Shown here: positions 6,833-15,192 of the stretch, piece by piece
Position numbering within the stretch: the first letter of the stretch is position 1
Layout: each line of letters begins with the position of its first letter
Source: Thermoproteota archaeon
Lineage (GTDB): Archaea > Korarchaeota > Korarchaeia > B14-G2
Reading direction: 5' to 3'
DNA: 28,968 nucleotides
Assembly: GCA_003661385.1 (NCBI GenBank)
Contig: QMWA01000004.1
Span: forward strand, 1 to 28,968
The notes under the pieces: model-generated
Told to the model about the DNA's origin: nothing
The model's input: only the letters and a program-made list of their open reading frames with translations
The model's database searches: none
Position numbers and translations under genes: made by a program

Positions 6833-6840
6833 CTTAAATA
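6833..6840 (-). promoter_or_regulatory. TATA box of the ABC transporter operon
   Basis: TATTTAAG on the minus strand, flanked by CC and GC. It predicts a start site about 25 nt downstream near 6811, which coincides with GTG 6813 and TTG 6801 of the permease and argues against the longer TTG 6855 start. Confidence 0.55.
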
Positions 6841-6915
6841 GGTTAGGCTCCTCAAATCCCCTTAGAGATGCTATTAGCAGTGAGCTATCTGCTTACTATA
6901 AGCTTTCAACTACGT

Positions 6916-6946
6916 TATGGGCCATAGTACGAAACAGTTATTAATT
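6916..6946 (+). promoter_or_regulatory. Promoter of the HTH regulator with upstream inverted repeat
   Basis: An AT-rich TATA-like element (AGTTATTAATT, 6936-6946) lies about 31 nt before ATG 6973. Ten bases upstream is a short inverted repeat, TATGG-G-CCATA (6916-6926). The same two arms recur upstream of the HMG-CoA synthase TATA box, so this may be an operator for the adjacent regulator. Pattern only. Confidence 0.4.
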
Positions 6947-6972
6947 CGACGTAAGCCTAACTAGAGGTCAAT

Positions 6973-7701
6973 ATGTCCTCCATAGAGGTTCTCCGCGACT
7001 ACGTAGCAAGAAAGATAATTGGAGACATAGTAATGTCTGACAGTCCTGGGAAGGCTATGAAGAGGTGGAGAGAGTATTTTGGGATACAACAGAGCAAATT
7101 AGCTGAGCAGCTTGAGATATCTCCATCAGTGATCTCGGATTACGAGTCTGGAAGGAGAAAGAGCCCGGGAACCTATGTGCTGAAGAGGTTTGTGAACGCT
7201 CTGATAGAAGCTGACTTGAAGTCAGGTGGCCACGTAACCCGGCTGCTAGCTAAGACGCTGACCCCTGTCCCTCTTCCATCCTCTGTAATCGATATGAAGG
7301 AGTTTTCTCATCCAGTTAAGATATCAAAGTTGGTTGATGCTATTTCTGGAGAGGTGTACTCATGCAAGGATTCGCTCGATGAGCATATATACGGGTACAC
7401 GATAATAGATGCGCTTAAAGCTATCAAAGAGCTATCTGGCCAGGACTTTTACAACATATTTGGGGTCACAACGCAGAGAGCTCTGGTCTTCACCAATGCA
7501 AGGCAAACTGGGGGCAGGACGCTAGCTGTCGCAATAAAGGTGTTCAACATAAAGCCTGGAGCACTCGTTGTACATGGTTCTTCTAGGGCAGATGACTTAG
7601 CAATAGAGCTAACAGAGCTAATGGGAGTTCCTCTCGTCATTTCAAGGCTTTCCTCTGTGGCTGAGCTGGTCAACGCATTACGTAAGCTCTTGGTCACATA
7701 G
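6973..7701 (+). CDS. HTH transcriptional regulator of the mevalonate gene cluster
   Basis: Regulator of 242 aa with an N-terminal XRE/Cro-type helix-turn-helix at about residues 28-75 (FGIQQSKLAEQLEISPSVISDYESGRRKSPG). A C-terminal domain of about 140 aa has alternating strands and helices (GVTTQRALVFTNARQTGG, IKPGALVVHGSSRADDLAIELTELMGVPLVISRL). This combination is a conserved archaeal regulator type often found beside HMG-CoA synthase. The C-terminal domain may sense a small ligand, possibly a pathway intermediate; that is inference. ATG 6973 is preceded by GAGGT at 5-nt spacing. The gene is divergent from the ABC transporter and 150 nt upstream of HMG-CoA synthase. Confidence 0.85.
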   Translation: MSSIEVLRDYVARKIIGDIVMSDSPGKAMKRWREYFGIQQSKLAEQLEISPSVISDYESGRRKSPGTYVLKRFVNALIEADLKSGGHVTRLLAKTLTPVPLPSSVIDMKEFSHPVKISKLVDAISGEVYSCKDSLDEHIYGYTIIDALKAIKELSGQDFYNIFGVTTQRALVFTNARQTGGRTLAVAIKVFNIKPGALVVHGSSRADDLAIELTELMGVPLVISRLSSVAELVNALRKLLVT

Positions 7702-7720
7702 AGCACCACTTCGTCTATCA

Positions 7721-7755
7721 CCATACAATACTTTGGCATATGGTAAAGTTTAAAA
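7721..7755 (+). promoter_or_regulatory. HMG-CoA synthase promoter with CCATA/TATGG pair
   Basis: TATA box TTTAAAA (7749-7755) with purine-rich AAAG before it. Immediately upstream lie CCATA (7721-7725) and TATGG (7739-7743), the same arms as in the regulator promoter but 13 nt apart. The predicted start site is near 7778, leaving a leader of about 70 nt that contains three CTCA-started imperfect repeats (7793-7823). Confidence 0.45.
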
Positions 7756-7851
7756 CCACTAAGCAGCAGGGTACCAGAACCATTACAGCTATCTCAACGC
7801 TCTCAGCGATCTCTCAGAGGGCTTATGCTAAGCTAAAGCGGGGAATTGCAG

Positions 7852-8925
7852 ATGAAACCAGCTAGAGAAGTTGGTATAGTTGGGTGGGGAGCTTACGTAC
7901 CTCAACTCAGAGTAAAGGTAGAGGAAATCGCAGACATGTGGGGTAAGCCAAAGGAGAGGGTAAAAGCCAGCATAAGGATATTAGAGAAGTCTGTTCCAAG
8001 TATGGACGAGGACACCGCAACAATGGCGGTTGAAGCCGCACAGTACGCGATCCAGAGAGCTGGAATAGACCCCTCACTGCTGGGTGCTGTCTTCATTGGA
8101 ACGGAGTCCAAGCCGTATGCCGTTAAGCCGACTAGTACAATAGTAGCAGAAGCCATAGGCGCTACACCCAGGGTATTAGCTGCAGACTTTGAGTTCGCGT
8201 GCAAAGCAGGTACAGAAGCTGTGCAGTGCTGCATGGCACTTGTGTCATCCGGCATGATAAACTATGGTATGGCAGTAGGAGTAGATACGGCGCAAGGAGC
8301 CCCCGGAGACGACCTGGAGTTTTCTGCTGCAGCAGGAAGTGCAGCAATAATACTAGGGTCGGGAGCTGAGTCAGCTGCCATAATAACGGCATCTGTATCC
8401 TATGTGACCGATACCCCAGACTTCTGGAGGCGTCCATTTGAACCATACCCACGCCATGCAGAGGCCTTTACAGGAGGGCCAGCGTATTTCCACCATATTG
8501 TGAGTGCAGCTAAGCTCTTAATGGATGAGATAGGATCTACACCAAAGGACTATGACCACGTGATATTTCACCAGCCAAATGGCAGATTCCCAGCTAAAGC
8601 AGGTAGTATACTCGGCTTCCGCAAGGAGCAAATGCAGTATGGGCTTGTTGTGGACAAGATAGGGAACACCTACAGTGCCTCATCACTTATAGGCTTATGT
8701 AATGTCCTCGACCATGCAAGCCCAGGTGAACGTGTGTTACTCGTATCCTACGGGTCGGGAGCTGGAAGTGATGCTTTCGACATTATCATAACAGAGCTCA
8801 TAGAGGAGAAGAAGAGATTCGCTCCACTCGTCTCTGAGCTAATAGGAAGAAGAAGATGCATATCCTATGCAGTATATGGGAAGCATAGAGGAAAGTTCAT
8901 ACTCCCATCAGACAAAGGTGGATAA
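7852..8925 (+). CDS. Hydroxymethylglutaryl-CoA synthase (archaeal type)
   Basis: Condenses acetyl-CoA with acetoacetyl-CoA to HMG-CoA, the entry step of the mevalonate route to archaeal isoprenoid lipids. The product is 357 aa. It has the thiolase fold with the acyl-carrying cysteine in ADFEFACKAGTEA (C117 from ATG 7852), the catalytic histidine region DHVIFHQPNGRFP, and the GNTYSASSLIGL segment. Length and motifs fit archaeal HMGCS rather than KAS III. ATG 7852 has GGGGA at suitable spacing; TTG 7846 in the same frame is less likely. The thiolase begins one base after its stop. Archaeal HMGCS is known to form a complex with the thiolase and DUF35 protein encoded next to it, channelling acetoacetyl-CoA. 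Confidence 0.93.
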   Translation: MKPAREVGIVGWGAYVPQLRVKVEEIADMWGKPKERVKASIRILEKSVPSMDEDTATMAVEAAQYAIQRAGIDPSLLGAVFIGTESKPYAVKPTSTIVAEAIGATPRVLAADFEFACKAGTEAVQCCMALVSSGMINYGMAVGVDTAQGAPGDDLEFSAAAGSAAIILGSGAESAAIITASVSYVTDTPDFWRRPFEPYPRHAEAFTGGPAYFHHIVSAAKLLMDEIGSTPKDYDHVIFHQPNGRFPAKAGSILGFRKEQMQYGLVVDKIGNTYSASSLIGLCNVLDHASPGERVLLVSYGSGAGSDAFDIIITELIEEKKRFAPLVSELIGRRRCISYAVYGKHRGKFILPSDKGG

Positions 8926-8926
8926 C

Positions 8927-10090
8927 TTGGGTAAGAGCCTAGCTGCTATAGTAGGCTTAGGAATGATCAAAGTAGGGATGCACTGGAGCAAGTCGATAAG
9001 AGAGCTAGCAGTAGAAGCAGGCCTAAAAGCACTGGATGACGCCGGAAACCCTGACGTAGATGCAGTGTACGTGTCAAACATGGCTTCCGGCCTGTTCTGC
9101 GACCAAGAAAACCTGGCAGACTTGATAGCAGACTACCTTGCTTTAACTCCAGCTCCTGCAGTCAAAATAGAGGCTGCATGTGCATCTGGAGGCGTAGCAC
9201 TGACCCAAGCCGTAGCAGCGGTGGCCTCTGGGGTATACGATACCATCTTACTAGTTGGCGTCGAGAAGATGAGTGAGCTGGTTTCAACCGAGGTAACGAA
9301 CGCAATAGCCTGCTGCCTGGATGCAGAGTACGAGAAGTTCTATGGAGTTACATTCCAGGCTGCAAACGCCCTGCTAATGAGGATGTATATGGAGAAGTAC
9401 AGGGTAAAGAGGGAAGCTTTCGGAGAGTTTGTCTCTCTTATGCACCAAAATGCCACAAAAAACCCATATGCCCAGCTTAGGTTCCCCGTGACAGTTGAGC
9501 AGTACTTAAACTCTCCGGTAATAGCTGATCCAATAAGGCTGCTTGATTGCGCTCCAGTAGGAGACGGAGCAGCTGCGCTAGTGATTACTAGCACAAAGAA
9601 GGCTAAGAAGGTAGTTGATAACCCTGTTTTCATCAAAGGGATAGGTCAGGCGACGGACACCATAAGCATAAAAGATAGGGTAGACCCTCTATTTCTAAGG
9701 TCAGTAAGTAAGGCAGCTGAAACAGCATTTCAGATGGCTGGCTGCTCAATAGAGGACGTAGATGTGGTAGAACTACACGACTCGTTTCCATTCGTGGCAT
9801 TCATGGCGATGGAAGCACTAGGCTTGGCTGAAAGGGGGAAAGCCTATAAGCTGCTTGAAAACGGAGACATAAAGCCTGGTGGTAAGCTTCCAATCAACTT
9901 AAGTGGTGGCCTTAAGGCTAGAGGCCACCCAATAGGGGCCACTGGCGTATATCAGGCAGCTGAACTCTCCCTACAGCTAATTGGAGAGGCAGGCAGCCTC
10001 CAAGCTGATAGCCCAGCTAAAGCTCTCATGGTAAGCATAGGTGGAGTAGCATCAAATGCAGCTGTTATCGTACTTGAGAGGGGAGATTGA
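8927..10090 (+). CDS. Acetoacetyl-CoA thiolase (archaeal, HMGCS-complex type)
   Basis: Thiolase of 387 aa that makes acetoacetyl-CoA from two acetyl-CoA for the neighbouring synthase. The nucleophilic cysteine is C85 in IEAACASGGVAL. The histidine motifs are VELHDSFPF and, near the C-terminus, KARGHPIGATG. The frame is open further upstream into HMGCS, but TTG 8927 is the sensible start: GGTGGA precedes it, it lies one base after the HMGCS stop, and the protein then begins KSLAAIVGLGMIKVG as in relatives. The 3' end overlaps the DUF35 gene in a TGATG junction. Gene order and tight spacing match the conserved HMGCS-thiolase-DUF35 set. Confidence 0.93.
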   Translation: MGKSLAAIVGLGMIKVGMHWSKSIRELAVEAGLKALDDAGNPDVDAVYVSNMASGLFCDQENLADLIADYLALTPAPAVKIEAACASGGVALTQAVAAVASGVYDTILLVGVEKMSELVSTEVTNAIACCLDAEYEKFYGVTFQAANALLMRMYMEKYRVKREAFGEFVSLMHQNATKNPYAQLRFPVTVEQYLNSPVIADPIRLLDCAPVGDGAAALVITSTKKAKKVVDNPVFIKGIGQATDTISIKDRVDPLFLRSVSKAAETAFQMAGCSIEDVDVVELHDSFPFVAFMAMEALGLAERGKAYKLLENGDIKPGGKLPINLSGGLKARGHPIGATGVYQAAELSLQLIGEAGSLQADSPAKALMVSIGGVASNAAVIVLERGD

Positions 10091-10524
10091 TGTCTTCCGC
10101 TCCGAGATACTGGAGGGAAATACCCTACAGGTATAGGCTAGAGGCTTCTCTCTGCGAGAGGTGTGGTAGCAAGTTCTATCCTCCAAGGATAATCTGCCCT
10201 AACTGCAAGTCTAGAGAGATGAAGAGGATAAGGCTGCCCAAGAGAGGTACCTTAGTAAGCTACAGCGTGGTATACTTTCCACCAAAGGGCTTCGAGCTGC
10301 AAACACCCTATGTAGTGGGGCTTGTGGAGATAGATGGTGTCAAGGTCGTAGGGCAGATAACTGATGTGCTTCCAAGTGAGCTGAAGATTGGGATGGAGCT
10401 AGAGGCATGCTTCAGGAAAGTCAGGGTTAATGGCAAGAGCGGGATAATACAGTACGGTATAAAGTTCAGAAAGCCAGAAAAAAGGGATGCAGATGAGTCA
10501 TATGTGCCTATTGGAGTACGCTAG
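10090..10524 (+). CDS. DUF35 (Zn-ribbon OB-fold) scaffold of the thiolase/HMGCS complex
   Basis: Protein of 144 aa with a rubredoxin-like zinc ribbon, C22-x2-C25 and C36-x2-C39 (SLCERCGSKFYPPRIICPNCKS). An OB-fold follows (RGTLVSYSVVYFPPKGFELQTPYVVGLVEIDG). In the archaeal thiolase/HMG-CoA synthase complex, DUF35 bridges the two enzymes and helps form the shared CoA site. The start is ATG 10090, overlapping the thiolase stop by one base, with GAGGGGAG upstream; TTG 10087 is also in frame. Its stop TAG shares the palindrome CTAG (10521-10524) with the stop of the convergent polymerase gene, so the two coding regions overlap by four bases. Confidence 0.93.
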   Translation: MSSAPRYWREIPYRYRLEASLCERCGSKFYPPRIICPNCKSREMKRIRLPKRGTLVSYSVVYFPPKGFELQTPYVVGLVEIDGVKVVGQITDVLPSELKIGMELEACFRKVRVNGKSGIIQYGIKFRKPEKRDADESYVPIGVR

Positions 10525-13046
10525 AAAAACTGGTCTAAGGTAGCTGTTTTCGTTCTCAATGTCTCGTAATCTATGCCAAGTGCATCAAGCAGTTGCTCAA
10601 ATGTGCTAAACAGGTACTCCTCATACTTCTCTACATCTATCTCATCGATGGTAGCTAGCTCTATAGGCTTAACCCCTTCTCTTGTCTTTGTCTTGACATA
10701 AGCTATGATCTTACCAGTAGCCACGACTTCCCCTCTCTCCTGAAGCATCTTAGCTGCCTTAACATGCTGTGGAGTAGTCTTCTCATACTTGTCAAGAGGC
10801 TTACTCAGCATCACCTCAAATGCCAGCTCTTCAAGTGTAAGCCTCTTCTCAACCAGTTTTCTCCTTGCTTCCCTGACTATCTCAATGATCCTTAACTTAG
10901 CTTTCTCGAGGTCATCTGGCGTCTTAACATTCCTAAGCTCCTCTAAGGCTCGCTGAAATGCCTCTCTTATAAACCTAGGAGTATTCCTCTTCTTCCCAGT
11001 CATTCCCTTCACATCAACTGTTCCATCTTCGCTTACTCCGAGATAGTTTTTCTTTCTCTCTGAAAACACAGTATACCTGTAAATCTTGTCTAGCTCAAGA
11101 TCCATCCCAAGCTTAGACTCTATCTCTTTTTCAAGCTTCTCCACATCTTCCTCAGACCTGATCTTTATGAACAGGCTGTCAGTGTCACCATACAGCACCT
11201 CAACACCCATCGCACTAGCTATCTCAAGGGATTTCTGTATAGCATACCTCCCAAGAGCTGCTATACTTTCAGCAACAGGAGGGCAGTACAGTGGATAAGT
11301 CTCCGCCCCGCTTACACCATATGAGGCATTTAAGAACACCTTAAGAGACTGCTGTACAGCTTCATACCATGACCTAATGTCCTCTGGGAGCCTCTTATCC
11401 TTGCTAGCACTCTTGTACCATCCTACTCTTATGTCTCTAAGTATGCCTACTATGAGGGGGAATATGCCTCTTACTTTCTTGCAGATCCAGTGGTTTACCT
11501 CGGGTATTCTATTGCTTTTACACGCCGAATGAGGGCAGTTTATTGTCTCAAAGCTTATCCTGTACTTCCTTATTATGCTCGGATACAGACTAGCAAAGTC
11601 TAAACACGCTACATTAAAGAATGCACCTGGCTTAGGTTTAATCACTATAGCACCAAGGTACTTCTTCCCCTTTATCTTAGCTGTGGTAACGGTCCTTCCC
11701 TTGTTCAAGACCTCTTCAGGAGTTGGGATGAGATACCTTCTTCTTCTAAGTTCAAAGTACATCATGTTTTTTATCCAGTTAGATATCCCTGTGCTGGCCA
11801 CATCTTCGATTGAAAGCTTTGATATCCTCATAAACAGGAATAGAAGCTTGAGTAGCATGTTGTTTCTGTATGTAAAGAGCTTAAGTGTCAGCAGTGTGTC
11901 GTAGAGGCAGTACTCTGCTATTCTCGTAATAGACTCTGTTGTAAACTCCTTGGGTGGGGTTCTCTTTCTCTCTCCCAGTATAGCTTGGGAAACAGCATCC
12001 AGACTAACCTCTCTATATCTCCCCCCATACACATAGTTTTTCAGAGACTTATTGCTGAACACCTTGTGGAGGTCTATATGCACTCCCTTCCTCAGGGTGT
12101 AATGGTCTCTTTTAGCCACTATCGGGATATCGCTGTCAGGTATTCCCAGCTTCTGTGCTCTATGTCTCAAGTAAGGTAAGTCGAAGTTTGTCCCGTTGAA
12201 AGTGACCAGGAGAGGAGCTTTTTCAAGTACTTTGAGGGCCTCCATTATCAGAGCCTTCTCGTCAGCATATGTCACTATTTCAGCGTTCTTCAGTATGCTG
12301 CTCTGCTTAATATATTCCTCGTCCAGGTCGTGGCTCTTAGCAAGCAGCAGAATTCTAGGAGGCTTACTGCTGTCACTTGATGCCAGTCCAATGGATATCA
12401 CTCTCTGTCTAGCTTCCTTGGGGTCTGGGATCACATTATGCTGTGTGGTCTCTACTTCTATGTCGAGTGCAAGGGCTTCTATGCTTGGGGCTTCTTCCTC
12501 AAGCAGCATTACTATCTCCTTTGCAACTTGAAGAGCTTCCTTGTCTTTGTCTTCAAGCTTGCTTAGAATCTCTCTTTCTTTCTCTTCGCTTATTCTCGGC
12601 TTTATCAGCTCAAGCTCCCCGCTGTTAGCTGCCCTGTATCTCATTCCAGGTATCAGGAGCTTATCGTAGATGTAGCAGTTCCTGTACTTTATGTCAGCCT
12701 CCCATACTTTAGCTCCTGGAGAAACCCTTTTGATGACCTCCCTGAGGCTTTCAGCTCTGCCTCCAATAGCAAGTGGATCCTTTGCTACGACCTTAGTCAG
12801 TGTTACATCGATGTCCTTGAGGATATCATGTTTGGTGACCTCCTCTACTCTCAGGAACCCCTTATGTCCAACCACTTCAGGCATTTTACTGAGCTTTTCA
12901 GGAGGTATATTGGTCAGCAGGTAAGGTCTATGCTCTCTACTCAGATACACGATCCTAACTTCGTTTTCCTCCTCAATATAGAGCTTAGCAGCTGCTGTCT
13001 CTCGTTCTCTATCATAGTATACGGATAACAGGTAGCCCTCTACCAA
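10521..13046 (-). CDS. polB: Family B DNA polymerase (likely PolB1-type replicative)
   Basis: Polymerase of 841 aa with all catalytic motifs intact. Exo I is LDIEVET (D195, E197), Exo II FNGTNFD (283-289) and Exo III YCLYD (379-383). Polymerase motif A is DFASLYPSI (483-491), motif B K569-x3-N573-x2-YG (KVFLNASYG) and motif C YGDTDS (619-624), followed by KKNYLG. C504, C509, H519 and C522 after motif A may bind zinc. Both proofreading and synthesis should be active. The N-terminal domain (GYLLSVYYDRE, KLTKVVAKDPLA-like block, WEADIKYRN) resembles crenarchaeal PolB1, which I judge from memory. The start is TTG 13046, with no clear Shine-Dalgarno; the TATA box at 13076-13083 suggests a short leader. 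Its stop overlaps that of DUF35. Confidence 0.93.
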   Translation of the reverse strand: MVEGYLLSVYYDRERETAAAKLYIEEENEVRIVYLSREHRPYLLTNIPPEKLSKMPEVVGHKGFLRVEEVTKHDILKDIDVTLTKVVAKDPLAIGGRAESLREVIKRVSPGAKVWEADIKYRNCYIYDKLLIPGMRYRAANSGELELIKPRISEEKEREILSKLEDKDKEALQVAKEIVMLLEEEAPSIEALALDIEVETTQHNVIPDPKEARQRVISIGLASSDSSKPPRILLLAKSHDLDEEYIKQSSILKNAEIVTYADEKALIMEALKVLEKAPLLVTFNGTNFDLPYLRHRAQKLGIPDSDIPIVAKRDHYTLRKGVHIDLHKVFSNKSLKNYVYGGRYREVSLDAVSQAILGERKRTPPKEFTTESITRIAEYCLYDTLLTLKLFTYRNNMLLKLLFLFMRISKLSIEDVASTGISNWIKNMMYFELRRRRYLIPTPEEVLNKGRTVTTAKIKGKKYLGAIVIKPKPGAFFNVACLDFASLYPSIIRKYRISFETINCPHSACKSNRIPEVNHWICKKVRGIFPLIVGILRDIRVGWYKSASKDKRLPEDIRSWYEAVQQSLKVFLNASYGVSGAETYPLYCPPVAESIAALGRYAIQKSLEIASAMGVEVLYGDTDSLFIKIRSEEDVEKLEKEIESKLGMDLELDKIYRYTVFSERKKNYLGVSEDGTVDVKGMTGKKRNTPRFIREAFQRALEELRNVKTPDDLEKAKLRIIEIVREARRKLVEKRLTLEELAFEVMLSKPLDKYEKTTPQHVKAAKMLQERGEVVATGKIIAYVKTKTREGVKPIELATIDEIDVEKYEEYLFSTFEQLLDALGIDYETLRTKTATLDQFF

Positions 13047-13075
13047 AGCTGATCGCTAAGCTAAGCATGGTAGTC

Positions 13076-13083
13076 CCTTAAAA
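13076..13083 (-). promoter_or_regulatory. TATA box of the DNA polymerase gene
   Basis: TTTTAAGG on the minus strand in the 58-nt gap after the glycosyltransferase. It is centred about 34 nt before TTG 13046, so transcription would start near 13055. The polymerase therefore need not depend on read-through from the glycosyltransferase gene. Confidence 0.5.
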
Positions 13084-13104
13084 CCTTGTAGCTGCTCTGC
13101 TGCA

Positions 13105-14250
13105 TCAATGTCCATAGAGAACTCTCTCGTAAACTTCCACAGTCAGCTTAGCTACATTTCTCCAAGTATTTCTGGCAGCTATGGTTCTATAAAGCTCTTG
13201 TCCAAGCTTATTTCTTAGGCTGTCATCTAAAATAGCCAGCTTAAGCTTATCAGCGAGCTCCTCTATGTCTCCAGGCTTGAAAACCAGCCCATTAACCATG
13301 TCTCTTATCTCTTCAGAGAACTCACCGACATCAGAGACCACTACCGCCTTCCCATGTGCTGCTACAAGCCTTAAAATGCCACTTGCACCATGGAGTTCCC
13401 TATAGGGCAGCACAACTATGTCAGCTTCCTTCAACAGTTTTTCCATCTTTTCATAGCTCAAGTACTCGATTATGAGCCTCACCTTCTCTCCTAGACGTGA
13501 TTCAGCTATTTTCCTCAGCACCCTTCTTAAGTATGGGAGATCTCTCTCCAGAGAAGCTGGGTGGGGGAATCCTGCTACCGTGAATGTCCAGTTATCAACT
13601 CCATCATCTCTGAGCCTTGATAAGGCATCTATGACCAAGTCCACGCCTTTCCGAGGTGTTATAAACCCTATAAACAGTACATCAACTTTCTCGCGGCCGC
13701 TCAAATCAGTTATCCCATCTGTCTCACTGGCACCATGTCTTATCACTGTGCACCTGTTTTTATCCCAGCCATATGCTCTGAGAAGCTTAGCTGAGCGTAT
13801 AGTATGCACTATTGCTGCATCAGCCAGCCTGCTGATGATCTTATCCCAGGTGGGGCTTATACCCCTCTTAGCCATCTGTAGTACATCGCAAACTGTATGG
13901 AGGGTCACTACTATCTTGAAGCCTAGCAGCTTTAAGAAGAGAAGACCGAGTGTAAATGCTAGCCTGCTCTTAAAGAGACCATACTCGTGTTGAATGTGTA
14001 TTATGTCTGGCTTAAAGGACGCAAGCAGCCTTAAAGCCCTGAGCAGATCGATTCTCCCCCTTCTGCTCCACCCTCTAACTACGAGCGCTCTTCCATCTAA
14101 TGCCACTAAGGTTCTGGTCCAGCTCCTTTTTTCAGCGAAAACCACAACGCTCACCCCATACCTGCCAGAAAGCTCTCTGACCAGAGCTCTAGTGTACTCT
14201 GCGATCCCACACCTCTGTGGCGGGTATGTAGAAACCATTAGTACTCTCAT
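13105..14250 (-). CDS. GT4-family glycosyltransferase
   Basis: GT-B fold glycosyltransferase of 381 aa. The N-terminal domain begins MRVLMVSTYPPQRCGIAEYTRAL, with the G-rich acceptor-side loop, and contains KPDIIHIQHEYG. The C-terminal domain has VLFIGFITPRKGVDLVIDAL and the nucleotide-sugar-binding region ADIVVLPYRELHGASGILRLVAAHGKAVVVSDVGEFSE, where the usual E-x7-E pattern is replaced by a related RELHGASGI block. It probably transfers a sugar from a nucleotide or lipid donor to a glycolipid or glycan; neither donor nor acceptor is readable. ATG 14250 is chosen over TTG 14262 because the promoter element at 14279-14286 leaves only a short leader. No other glycan genes are adjacent. Confidence 0.88.
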   Translation of the reverse strand: MRVLMVSTYPPQRCGIAEYTRALVRELSGRYGVSVVVFAEKRSWTRTLVALDGRALVVRGWSRRGRIDLLRALRLLASFKPDIIHIQHEYGLFKSRLAFTLGLLFLKLLGFKIVVTLHTVCDVLQMAKRGISPTWDKIISRLADAAIVHTIRSAKLLRAYGWDKNRCTVIRHGASETDGITDLSGREKVDVLFIGFITPRKGVDLVIDALSRLRDDGVDNWTFTVAGFPHPASLERDLPYLRRVLRKIAESRLGEKVRLIIEYLSYEKMEKLLKEADIVVLPYRELHGASGILRLVAAHGKAVVVSDVGEFSEEIRDMVNGLVFKPGDIEELADKLKLAILDDSLRNKLGQELYRTIAARNTWRNVAKLTVEVYERVLYGH

Positions 14251-14263
14251 GGCAGACCCCAAC

Positions 14264-14286
14264 GCTTTTAACTACCCTAAGATAAA
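14264..14286. promoter_or_regulatory. Overlapping divergent promoters
   Basis: The gap between the glycosyltransferase ATG (14250) and the secreted-protein GTG (14298) is 47 nt. A plus-strand TATA-like CTTTTAAC (14265-14272) lies about 28 nt before GTG 14298. A minus-strand TTTATCTT (14279-14286) lies about 32 nt before ATG 14250. Each core promoter overlaps the other's transcribed start, so they may exclude each other. Confidence 0.4.
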
Positions 14287-14297
14287 GCCGACTTACG

Positions 14298-15191
14298 GTG
14301 ACTGTTACTGTGAAGTTAGAGCTTACGGCTATCATGCTAGCTGTCATAGCTTCTGGGATAACACCCTCCATAGCAGCAGCACAGCCAAGGCTCCTATACC
14401 CCTCTATCACAATCTACTTAGACGAAGAAGGGCGGGCTGTCTGCAATGGGTCCATGCACTTTCCCTTATACATTCTGGCTAAAGACCCCATGCTCGAGTA
14501 CCATGGATACATTTTGCTTAAAGAGTCAGCTCTAGGCCTTGAAGGGTATTATGGCCTTGCAATAGTGCCGGTAGCTGGAGCTAAAACACGAGACTACATG
14601 AAGAAGCTGGCTGAAAGCATAACCAACGTGTATGCTCTGAGCTTAATCAAGAGATTCTACCTACCGATGGGAGAGCTCTCTCAAATAGATATAGCATACG
14701 ATGGTGACACGAATACAGTAAGAATATCCTCAAGGTATAGGATATTTTCCGAGGAACTCGAAGGCATTAAGGTTGAGAAGCTAGAGGTCTCTTATCTCGT
14801 CTACACGGGTATTGAGTTCAACTCTACCCTCATGATGCAGTTCCTCATACACCTGGCTGTGAAGGAGGGTATAGTAAGAGAAGATGGAAGCGAGTATAGA
14901 GTGAATTTAGACCCCCTCCTAAGGTTCCTACCAAGCTGGGGGGTGACAAAGCTCTCTCTAATACTGCCATCACCAGAGTATAAGCTAGTAGACGCAAGCC
15001 CAAAGCCTTATACCTTAAGATTCAGCAGAGTAGATTGGATGTACACTGGCGCTACAGTGGAGCCATATGTGGCGGTCTTCAAGCCTCCAAGAAGGAAAAT
15101 GCTCTCAACTCTAATGGCGTCTATGGCAGTAGCCTTAGCGGCTGTGAATGTGGTGCTCGCGGCCTTACTGCATAAAAAGAGGAGGGTATAG
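14298..15191 (+). CDS. Secreted, C-terminally membrane-anchored protein of unknown function
   Basis: Protein of 297 aa. It has an N-terminal signal sequence (residues about 8-28, LTAIMLAVIASGITPSIAAA, then Q), a long mainly beta extracytoplasmic region, and a C-terminal transmembrane helix (about 268-291, LMASMAVALAAVNVVLAALL) followed by HKKRRV. The topology is therefore an outside domain with a short basic cytoplasmic tail. I recognise no domain. The start is GTG 14298 and would be almost leaderless given the TATA-like element at 14265-14272. It is divergent from the glycosyltransferase and nearly touches the convergent Cys-rich gene (1-nt gap). A surface or envelope role is plausible from topology only. 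Confidence 0.8.
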   Translation: MTVTVKLELTAIMLAVIASGITPSIAAAQPRLLYPSITIYLDEEGRAVCNGSMHFPLYILAKDPMLEYHGYILLKESALGLEGYYGLAIVPVAGAKTRDYMKKLAESITNVYALSLIKRFYLPMGELSQIDIAYDGDTNTVRISSRYRIFSEELEGIKVEKLEVSYLVYTGIEFNSTLMMQFLIHLAVKEGIVREDGSEYRVNLDPLLRFLPSWGVTKLSLILPSPEYKLVDASPKPYTLRFSRVDWMYTGATVEPYVAVFKPPRRKMLSTLMASMAVALAAVNVVLAALLHKKRRV

Positions 15192-15192
15192 T

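Noticed and set aside
7702-7851. Possible small RNA in the gap before HMG-CoA synthase.
   Set aside because: No C/D or H/ACA box pair or stable fold was seen; a promoter plus leader explains it.
13472-13993. Plus-strand open frame of 173 codons inside the glycosyltransferase.
   Set aside because: Antisense shadow of a clear GT4 enzyme; no motif, no ribosome-binding site.
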